This document shows, piece by piece, positions 1 to 4,975 of a stretch of 8,326 nt of DNA. Under the pieces are notes generated by a model. That model did not search any database. It was not told the origin of the DNA and saw nothing but the letters and a program-made list of their open reading frames with translations. The translations under genes were made by a program, and so were the position numbers. Source of the DNA: an uncultured Tannerella sp. (GTDB taxonomy: Bacteria > Bacteroidota > Bacteroidia > Bacteroidales > Tannerellaceae); assembly GCA_938036405.1 (NCBI GenBank), contig CALHPT010000380.1:1-8326 (forward strand). Direction: 5' to 3'. How positions within the stretch are numbered: the first letter of the stretch is position 1; the number at the start of each line of letters is the position of its first letter.

Positions 1-13
1 GTCGATTATTCAT
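1..13 (-). CDS. Start of next operon gene (partial), possibly the transporter's adaptor protein
   Basis: Only four codons lie inside the window, reading M-N-N-R on the minus strand before the edge. The start is supported by its leader: positions 25-47 match the leader of the preceding permease gene (1482-1504) at 21 of 23 bases, and in both cases an ATG follows within 5 to 11 bases. In Bacteroidota loci with one MacB-type ATPase and two permeases, the next gene is often an HlyD/RND-type periplasmic adaptor, followed by a TolC-like channel. That identity is inference from context only, since no protein motif can be seen. Confidence 0.35.
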
Positions 14-24
14 AAGCTGAAAAC

Positions 25-47
25 TAAAATCTAAAAACTAACAACTC
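25..47 (-). repeat. Intercistronic leader motif, copy 1
   Basis: An AT-rich 23-base segment on the minus strand, beginning GAGTT and ending TTAGATTTTA, lies 11 bases before the putative ATG at 13. It matches the segment at 1482-1504 with two mismatches. Two such copies ahead of consecutive genes of one operon suggest a duplicated or selected translation-initiation leader. Confidence 0.55.
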
Positions 48-79
48 ACAGTTGGGGAAATGAACGGTTTGGGGCGTGA

Positions 80-208
80 GGAGACTTTGGAGAGTAGTGC
101 AGATGCAAGGCGTCCAAGACCGAAGGCGAAGGGAGCATACATAAGTATGTGACCGAGCCTGAGCTTGTCGCAGGAAACGCAGCAGATGCGCTGCTATACA
201 AAGTCTCC
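80..208. repeat. 129-bp element bounded by 10-bp inverted repeats (MITE-like or structured RNA)
   Basis: The element begins with GGAGACTTTG (80-89) and ends with its exact reverse complement CAAAGTCTCC (199-208). Inside it are a CATAC/GTATG stem with a four-base loop (136-149), a GCAGC/GCTGC stem (179-194) and two direct copies of GCAGATGC (99-106 and 182-189). It fills nearly the whole gap between the permease stop codon at 211 and the next putative start at 13, ending two bases from that stop. No convincing coding frame is seen; the short frames crossing it have no recognisable features. It could be a small non-autonomous mobile element, a dispersed intergenic repeat, or an mRNA structure that protects or terminates the transcript. 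There is no clear T-run on the minus strand after it. Confidence 0.5.
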
Positions 209-210
209 CC

Positions 211-1476
211 CTATTCATCGCGGATCGCATCTATCGCTTTAATCTGCATAGCCCGCCAGGCAGGGATAAGTCCGGCCAATAGACCACACACAAGCAGCAC
301 GATGGTGGCGGCTACGGCGGTGCCCATGTGTACGCCGGGGTGAACGAGCGCCGCATCGTCGCCGGGCTGGGCGCTGAGGATGCGGTCGATGATGTCGATG
401 ATGAAGACGCCTACGCTGAGGCCGATCATGCCGGCCATGGCTGTCAGTACGAGGCTCTCGCTCATGATCTGCGAGATGATGTCGCGCGGACGGGCACCGA
501 TGGCGCGACGCACACCGATCTCGCGCGTGCGCTCCTTGACCGTCACCATCATAATGTTACTGATGCCGATCACGCCGGCCAGGAGTGTGCCCATGCCCAC
601 GAGCCAGATCAGTGCGTCGATGCCGGTGAAGAGCATGAGAAACGTGGCGAACTGCTCGGCGAGGTTGATCACCATCACGGCCTGCTTGTCGGTCGGGGAG
701 ATGCTGTTCTGCCGGCAGAGGATGCCGGTGACATCGTCGATGATGCGCTGTATGGATACGTCTTTGTAGGCGGAGGCGGCCAGGAAGTGGATCACGTCGC
801 CCTGATTCAGCGTCTGCTGCATGGTGGTGAAGGGCAGGAAGACGCTCTCTTCCGACCGTCCGCCGATGTTCACCCGCGCCCGCTGCTTGACGACTCCCAC
901 GATCTGGTAGTAGATGCCGTTGACGCGGACGTATCGGCCGCAGGGGTTCTCGTTGCGGAAGAGGGTCTCGTTGATGCGCGATCCGATGAGGCAGACTTTG
1001 CGTTTCTCGCGGGCATCGATCTCGTTAAGCAGTCGGCCGAAGAGTACGCGCTGCGCCTCGATGCGGAAGTAGGCCGGGTCGACTCCTTTCACGTTATATG
1101 TGCCGGCGAGTTGGCCATAGACGACGTTCTTCTCCTTCCGCGCGCCCCACAGGATGGGCGAGATGGCCTCCAGCCCGGTTACTTCGCGGCGGATGCTCTC
1201 TAAGTCACGGTTGCGGATCTCCCATTGGCGTCCTTTGTTGAAGCCGCGGTAAGACTCGCCGGTGCGGTCGGCAATGAAGAAGACGGAGTTCGTGGCGAAT
1301 CCATCGGTGTTTTTAAGGATGGCATTTTTGAGCCCCGAGCCAAGCCCGAGGAGGATGACCAGCATGAGTATGCCCCAAAAGACACCGAAGCAGGTCAGCA
1401 GGCTGCGCGTCTTGTTGCGGGTGATGGTGACCCATATCTCTGTCCATCTATCTGCGTCGAAAAGCATATTGCTCAT
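211..1476 (-). CDS. MacB/FtsX-type ABC transporter permease (second of a pair)
   Basis: This is an inner-membrane permease of the MacB/LolC/FtsX class, expected to work with the ATPase at 2908-3576. The layout is typical: one N-terminal membrane helix (about residues 26-46), a large periplasmic core, then three C-terminal helices (about 286-313, 339-362 and 385-407). The conserved cytoplasmic segment after the second helix reads KERTREIGVRRAIGA, the ATPase-contacting region of this family. The frame is open from a TTG at 1494, but I chose ATG 1476. That gives 421 residues, the same length as the neighbouring permease, and aligns the two N termini; ATG 1467 is also possible. The gap to the upstream permease stop is 59 bases. 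The two permeases are diverged paralogues and probably form a heterodimer. The substrate is unknown; family members export peptides, macrolides, lipids or lipoproteins, and the common 'macrolide export' label should not be read as a function. Confidence 0.93.
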   Translation of the reverse strand: MSNMLFDADRWTEIWVTITRNKTRSLLTCFGVFWGILMLVILLGLGSGLKNAILKNTDGFATNSVFFIADRTGESYRGFNKGRQWEIRNRDLESIRREVTGLEAISPILWGARKEKNVVYGQLAGTYNVKGVDPAYFRIEAQRVLFGRLLNEIDAREKRKVCLIGSRINETLFRNENPCGRYVRVNGIYYQIVGVVKQRARVNIGGRSEESVFLPFTTMQQTLNQGDVIHFLAASAYKDVSIQRIIDDVTGILCRQNSISPTDKQAVMVINLAEQFATFLMLFTGIDALIWLVGMGTLLAGVIGISNIMMVTVKERTREIGVRRAIGARPRDIISQIMSESLVLTAMAGMIGLSVGVFIIDIIDRILSAQPGDDAALVHPGVHMGTAVAATIVLLVCGLLAGLIPAWRAMQIKAIDAIRDE

Positions 1477-1481
1477 TGAAT

Positions 1482-1504
1482 TAAAATCTAACAACTAAGA
1501 ACTC
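1482..1504 (-). repeat. Intercistronic leader motif, copy 2
   Basis: This segment precedes the chosen permease ATG at 1476 by five bases and matches positions 25-47 at 21 of 23 bases. No purine-rich Shine-Dalgarno site is visible, as is usual in Bacteroidota, where AT-rich leaders favour initiation. The position supports the ATG at 1476 or 1467 over the TTG at 1494, which lies inside the motif. Confidence 0.55.
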
Positions 1505-1535
1505 CGATAGCGTTCATGTACCCGGTCATTATTCG

Positions 1536-2801
1536 TCATTCACTTCTCATGGCCTCAACGGCTGGGATACGGACTGCTTTGCGGGCGGGGAAATATCCGG
1601 CTACGACGCCGGCAATGATGAGTAGCACGGTGGCCGAGGTGGCGATGCCGAGGTTGACCGTCGGGTGGCGGAAGATGGAGAAGTTGTCCGGGCCACCGCC
1701 CGTGTCGGCGTTCATGCCGGCTATCGTCATCACGTAATCGATGCCTTCGGTCACGCCGATGCCGGCCACCATGCCCACGTAACCGAAGAGCGTGGTGACA
1801 AGGATGGACTCGATGATGATGAGCCGCAGGATGGAGGCAGGGCCGGCGCCGATGGCTTTGCGGATGCCGAACTCACGTGTCCGTTCGCGCACGGTCACAA
1901 GCATGATGTTGCTCACGCCCACGATGCCGGCCATGAGGGTGCTGATACCGACGATCCAGATAAACATCATCAGGCCGTTCATGATCAGGTTCAGCATACG
2001 GAAGTCGTCGCCCGTGTTCCACATGCCCAGGGCGCCCGTGTCCGAGGGGTCGAAGCGGTGGCGGAGGGCCATGGCGGTGCGGAAGTGTTGCTCGAAGGCG
2101 GCGTTCTCTTCCTCCGACTTGATGCCGCGGACGGTGAAGATCAGTTCGTCCACCTGGGTGCCACTGCGATAGAGTTGCTGGGCGGTGGTGAAGGGGATGT
2201 AGGCGGGCTTGTTGTTGTTCATCTCCTTGTCGCGATAGACACCGACCACTTGAAACATCATGCGGCCGATGCGCACGTAGCGCCCGATGGGATCGTCCTC
2301 GCGGAAGAGTACTTCGGCCATGCGTGGGCTGAGGACGATCACTTTGCGGTGTTGCTGCATGTCGATCTCGTTGATGAAGCGTCCGCGAGTGGGGACGATG
2401 AAGTCAATCGCGGCATAGGCGGGCGCGACGCCGCTCAGGTTGCCATTCACGTATTCTTTATCGTAGGCCAAGGTGTCGCTGTGGTCGATGCGGCCGGAGT
2501 AGTGCTCCACCTCGGGGAAGTCGGTGGCCAGGTGTGCTAAGTCTCCATTACGGAAGGTCAGGCGACGGTTCTCGCGGATGCCTTGCCAGGGCTTGGTGGT
2601 GTAGTTGGGCCACACCTCGACGCGGTTGGCGGAGAAGTTGCTGAAGTTGTACATCACGCCGTTGCGCAGGCCGTTGCCGGCGGCCAGCAGGATGATCAGG
2701 ATGAAGATGCCCCAGGCCACGGAGAAGCCCGTGAGGAAGGAACGCAAGCGGTTCTTGCGCATCGTGCTGAGGATCTCACGAATGTCGTCGAAGTCGAACA
2801 T
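1536..2801 (-). CDS. MacB/FtsX-type ABC transporter permease (first of a pair)
   Basis: A 421-residue inner-membrane permease starting at an ATG (MFDFDDIREIL). It has an N-terminal helix (about 22-42), a periplasmic MacB-like core (about 45-270), and FtsX-domain helices near 280-304, 330-350 and 385-404. The cytoplasmic segment RERTREFGIRKAIGA follows the second helix and matches the equivalent segment of the downstream permease, which marks the two as paralogues. The periplasmic cores have diverged more, so the two subunits probably contact different parts of a substrate or adaptor. The gene lies 106 bases after the ATPase gene and is probably co-transcribed with it, although that gap contains three potential hairpins. 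Product class is secure; substrate is not. Confidence 0.94.
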   Translation of the reverse strand: MFDFDDIREILSTMRKNRLRSFLTGFSVAWGIFILIILLAAGNGLRNGVMYNFSNFSANRVEVWPNYTTKPWQGIRENRRLTFRNGDLAHLATDFPEVEHYSGRIDHSDTLAYDKEYVNGNLSGVAPAYAAIDFIVPTRGRFINEIDMQQHRKVIVLSPRMAEVLFREDDPIGRYVRIGRMMFQVVGVYRDKEMNNNKPAYIPFTTAQQLYRSGTQVDELIFTVRGIKSEEENAAFEQHFRTAMALRHRFDPSDTGALGMWNTGDDFRMLNLIMNGLMMFIWIVGISTLMAGIVGVSNIMLVTVRERTREFGIRKAIGAGPASILRLIIIESILVTTLFGYVGMVAGIGVTEGIDYVMTIAGMNADTGGGPDNFSIFRHPTVNLGIATSATVLLIIAGVVAGYFPARKAVRIPAVEAMRSE

Positions 2802-2814
2802 AAAATCTTATAGG

Positions 2815-2900
2815 TAGTAGGGGCGCTGCTTGTGGTCGCCCGGTAGTTACGGCCTTCGGCCGGGTAGTTATGCGGCTAAAGCCGCGGTAGTAGGAAGTAG
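2815..2900 (-). repeat. Cluster of three hairpins separated by ACTACC motifs in the operon gap
   Basis: Read on the minus strand, this stretch alternates ACTACC with hairpins. The first is GCGGCT/AGCCGC with a two-base loop (2872-2885). The second is CGGCC/GGCCG with a three-base loop (2850-2862). The third is GGGCG/CGCCC with a loop of about eleven bases (near 2820-2842). ACTACC or TAACTACC occurs between and on both sides of them. None is followed by a T-run, so termination is unlikely. The structures could stabilise mRNA ends or set the ratio of ATPase to permease. The modular look also fits a dispersed intergenic repeat. Confidence 0.6.
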
Positions 2901-2907
2901 GCCAAGC

Positions 2908-3576
2908 TCAATCATTAGCCACGATCAGTCCGTCCTTGACGTGCACCACGCGGTCGGTAGCTTCGGCCACGGAGGGTTCGTGGGTGACGATGACCATCGT
3001 CATGCCTTCGCGGTTGACGGCGCGTAGGAGCTCCATCACCTCGACGGTCGTCTTGCTGTCTAGCGCGCCCGTGGGCTCGTCGGCCAGGATCACCTGCGGG
3101 CGGGCGATGAGTGCGCGGGCGATGGCCACGCGTTGCTTCTGTCCGCCGGACATCTCGCTGGGCAGGTGCTCGGCCCAGTCGCGGAGGCCGACACGCTCGA
3201 GGTAGTCCAGCGCCATGGCGTTGCGCTGCCGGCGCGGCACCCCCTGATAGTAGAGCGGCAGGGCCACGTTCTCCATCGCGTTTTTGAAGGAGATGAGGTT
3301 GAAGGACTGGAAGATGAAGCCGATCATGCGATTGCGTAGCTCGGCGGCGCGGCTTTCGCTGAGGTCACGGATAAGCAGGTCGTCAAGGTAATACTCGCCC
3401 GAGTCGTAAGTGTCGAGGATGCCGAGGATGTTGAGCAGGGTGCTCTTGCCCGACCCGGAGGCGCCCATGATGGAGACCATCTCGCCGCGTTCGATGCCGA
3501 GGTCGATGCCTTTGAGCACATGCAGCGGGGCGCCGTTGTAGTAGGTCTTGTTGATTCCTTGTAGTCGGATAATCAT
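2908..3576 (-). CDS. ABC transporter ATPase, MacB/LolD family
   Basis: A 222-residue stand-alone nucleotide-binding subunit that powers the two permeases encoded downstream. All motifs are intact: Walker A GASGSGKST (38-46), Q-loop glutamine 90 in FIFQSFNLI, signature MSGGQKQR (142-149), Walker B VILADE with catalytic Glu167, D-loop ALDSK, and H-loop His199 in VTHE. Length and the LADEPTGALDS sequence are typical of the LolD/MacB/FtsE group, whose members drive mechanotransmission across the envelope rather than classic import. It is the first gene of the operon. The ATG at 3576 begins MIIRLQGINKTY, the normal family N terminus. Its leader contains a CTAACTACTAC stretch like those of other genes here. 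Confidence 0.96.
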   Translation of the reverse strand: MIIRLQGINKTYYNGAPLHVLKGIDLGIERGEMVSIMGASGSGKSTLLNILGILDTYDSGEYYLDDLLIRDLSESRAAELRNRMIGFIFQSFNLISFKNAMENVALPLYYQGVPRRQRNAMALDYLERVGLRDWAEHLPSEMSGGQKQRVAIARALIARPQVILADEPTGALDSKTTVEVMELLRAVNREGMTMVIVTHEPSVAEATDRVVHVKDGLIVAND

Positions 3577-3648
3577 TGGTGGGTGAATGTAGTAGTTAGA
3601 GAAAGATGAGGGGCGGACAATGTGCCCGCCGGTGATAGATAGACGCGG

Positions 3649-3656
3649 GAAAGGTA
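3649..3656 (-). promoter_or_regulatory. Candidate promoter -7 box for the ABC transporter operon
   Basis: On the minus strand this reads TACCTTTC, seven of eight matches to the Bacteroidota consensus TAnnTTTG. It would start transcription near 3642, about 65 bases before the ATPase ATG. No good -33 TTTG is seen. A run of seven A (minus strand; 3681-3687) lies about 40 to 45 bases upstream of the predicted start, where an UP-like element could act. The call is tentative. Confidence 0.3.
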
Positions 3657-3680
3657 CGTCAGGTTACAGTTTGGGAGATA

Positions 3681-3700
3681 TTTTTTTGGGGGGGAGGGGG
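3681..3700. repeat. Homopolymer tract T7-G7-A-G5
   Basis: Seven T (3681-3687), seven G (3688-3694), one A and five G follow each other directly. The tract lies between the palindrome array and the candidate promoter of the transporter operon. Runs like this can slip during replication, so the promoter region's length may vary between cells. No variation can be seen in a single sequence. Confidence 0.6.
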
Positions 3701-3706
3701 CATTCC

Positions 3707-3840
3707 TTCCCGCCGCGGGAAGCCTTGGAGTCGTCATACCCGCTTCCCGCCGCGGGAAATGACTTTTTGAAGTTGAAAAACGGTTTCCCGCCGCGGGAAA
3801 TGACTTTTTGAAGTTGGAAAACGGTTTCCCGCGGCGGGAA
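3707..3840. repeat. Array of four perfect 15-bp palindromes, about 41 bp apart
   Basis: TTCCCGCCGCGGGAA occurs at 3707-3721, 3744-3758 and 3785-3799, and its reverse complement TTCCCGCGGCGGGAA at 3826-3840. Each has exact 7-base arms around one central base. Starts are 37, 41 and 41 bases apart. The two 26-base spacers at 3759-3784 and 3800-3825 are nearly identical, differing only at 3776/3817; the first spacer (22 bases) is unrelated. The array lies 131-264 bases before the ATPase ATG and 66 bases past the stop of the coiled-coil gene. It could be an operator array for a dimeric regulator, a REP-like intergenic repeat, or RNA hairpins acting at the 3' end of the coiled-coil transcript. In the rest of this gene-free stretch, 3841-3905 holds only a weak GGCG/CGCC inverted repeat. 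Confidence 0.85.
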
Positions 3841-3905
3841 GGACCGGTCTCACCGCACGCACCCGTACCCGGCCCAGACTTCGCCGGCGTCCGTAGGCGC
3901 CCCCG

Positions 3906-4802
3906 TTAGTTCTGGAGCGTGAAGGAGCGGCGGCCGATCAGGTGGCCGTCGGCAAAGATGTCGACGCGGTAGGTGCCGGGCGAGAGGTATTCCTCCACGT
4001 CCCAGTACATGACCACGGGCAAGTCCTCGCCGCCATACTCCACGGTGCGCTTCATGGAGTAACCGATGTTGCGATTCTCGAAGGCGAAGGTGCCCGAGTT
4101 GGATTTGGTGAGGATGGCGTCGTCGGGGCGCATGATGCGGACATAGATGGTCTTTTCGCCCGTGGGCGCGGTGATGTTCTTGACCACGTGGAAGGAGACG
4201 ACGAGCTGGGCGATCTTATCGATCTTCTTGGCGTCCTTACCGCGCGAGGTGATGGGGCGGACGGCGATGGCGGAGGCTTCGAGTCGGCTGGCCAGCGTGA
4301 CGCGCTCGGTGAGGTGCTCCTTCTCGCGCGTAAGCTGCGCCGCGGCCGAGGAGGCCTGGCGATATTGCTCTGTGACGCGTTCGTTCTCGTTGCGCAGGCG
4401 ACCGTTTTCGGCGTTGAGGGAGTCGATTTGGATCACATAGCCTCGCATGATCTTGCGGAGCGTCTCCAGCTCGCGCTTCAGCTCGGTGATGCGGCGCGTG
4501 TTGGTGGCCTTGACCGTGCGGAGCTCCTCCATGAGGCGTTGCACCTTCATCTGCTCCGTAGTCAGCAGGGCCACGAGCGAATCGTTGCCGACGCTGAACT
4601 TGTAGCCTTCGTATTGCAGAGACAGTTCGGCGTATTCGTCCGTGAGTTGTTCCTTTTCGATGGCGAAAAGCTCGGTCATGTCGTCCATCTGTTTGCGTTG
4701 ATGAAAGACGATATAGCTGACGCCGATCAGCGCGATGACGACGACGATGATGACCATAATGAGTAGCGTGCGTTTCCTAATCTCTTTATCCTCCGGATTC
4801 AT
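3906..4802 (-). CDS. Single-pass membrane protein with long coiled coil and C-terminal beta-rich domain; function unknown
   Basis: The chosen ATG at 4802 gives 298 residues starting MNPEDKEIRKR. The frame stays open to an ATG at 4895, but that longer start would overlap the promoter region and adds a poor N terminus. A basic N terminus precedes one hydrophobic helix (about 12-33), which predicts a signal anchor with the bulk of the protein in the periplasm. Residues of about 38-175 are rich in Glu, Lys, Leu, Arg and Gln with heptad character (for example REKEHLTERV) and should form a coiled coil. From about 190 to the end the sequence looks like beta strands, with NITAPTGEKTIYVRI and a final SPGTYRVDIFADG hairpin resembling Ig-like folds. 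No catalytic motif is seen. Automated labels such as 'chromosome segregation protein' would rest on the coiled coil alone. It may be a spacer or scaffold in the cell envelope. It is divergent from guaA, with no evident functional link. Confidence 0.85.
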   Translation of the reverse strand: MNPEDKEIRKRTLLIMVIIVVVIALIGVSYIVFHQRKQMDDMTELFAIEKEQLTDEYAELSLQYEGYKFSVGNDSLVALLTTEQMKVQRLMEELRTVKATNTRRITELKRELETLRKIMRGYVIQIDSLNAENGRLRNENERVTEQYRQASSAAAQLTREKEHLTERVTLASRLEASAIAVRPITSRGKDAKKIDKIAQLVVSFHVVKNITAPTGEKTIYVRIMRPDDAILTKSNSGTFAFENRNIGYSMKRTVEYGGEDLPVVMYWDVEEYLSPGTYRVDIFADGHLIGRRSFTLQN

Positions 4803-4843
4803 GTCTTTGGGGTGTGTTATAGTGAGTAATATGTTATAGGCGG

Positions 4844-4851
4844 CAAAGATA
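4844..4851 (-). promoter_or_regulatory. Candidate -7 box for the coiled-coil protein gene
   Basis: On the minus strand this reads TATCTTTG, a full match to the Bacteroidota -7 consensus TAnnTTTG. Transcription would start near 4837, about 35 bases before the ATG at 4802, which supports that start over the one at 4895. A TTTG-like -33 box at the usual distance is not clear. Confidence 0.5.
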
Positions 4852-4879
4852 AACCGGCAACCACAAGGGCCGCCCCGAC

Positions 4880-4887
4880 TATCTTTG
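4880..4887 (+). promoter_or_regulatory. Candidate -7 box for guaA
   Basis: TATCTTTG on the plus strand fully matches TAnnTTTG. The predicted start is near 4894, leaving a leader of about 80 bases before the guaA ATG. It faces away from the identical box at 4844-4851 on the other strand, giving two back-to-back promoters 28 bases apart. No good -33 element is visible, so the call rests on the -7 match and position. Confidence 0.5.
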
Positions 4888-4917
4888 TCGCCCATAAAGC
4901 GAAAGGGGGCACCCTCG

Positions 4918-4959
4918 GGCTACTTATTGCCACCCCTCACGCTTCCTCTGGCTACTTAT
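4918..4959 (+). repeat. Direct repeat GGCTACTTAT in the guaA leader
   Basis: GGCTACTTAT occurs at 4918-4927 and again at 4950-4959, 32 bases apart, within the predicted guaA leader. The second copy runs on into AACTACTC, just before the ATG. Related CTAC-rich stretches precede the copA, ATPase and permease genes. No riboswitch fold was recognised. Confidence 0.5.
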
Positions 4960-4975
4960 AACTACTCATTTAGAT

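Noticed and set aside
328..1203. Long plus-strand frames opposite the permeases (also 1665-2540 and 3942-4766)
   Set aside because: They are antisense to well-supported genes, with compositions rich in Asp, His, Val and Ala that result from GC-rich complementary codons. No recognisable domains.
3620..3811. Plus-strand 63-codon frame over the palindromes
   Set aside because: It encodes a repeated FPPRE peptide only because it crosses the palindrome repeats; it has no leader and no resemblance to a protein.
3707..3840. CRISPR array
   Set aside because: The repeat is only 15 bases, two of the spacers are nearly identical, one repeat is inverted, and no cas gene is present.
4803..4895. N-terminal extension of the coiled-coil protein to ATG 4895
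   Set aside because: It would overlap the candidate promoters and place a Cys/Gly-rich stretch before a clean signal anchor. ATG 4802 gives the expected short basic N terminus.
4894..4975. Riboswitch in the guaA leader
   Set aside because: The leader is only about 80 bases, with no recognisable purine or other aptamer pattern and no terminator or anti-terminator pair.
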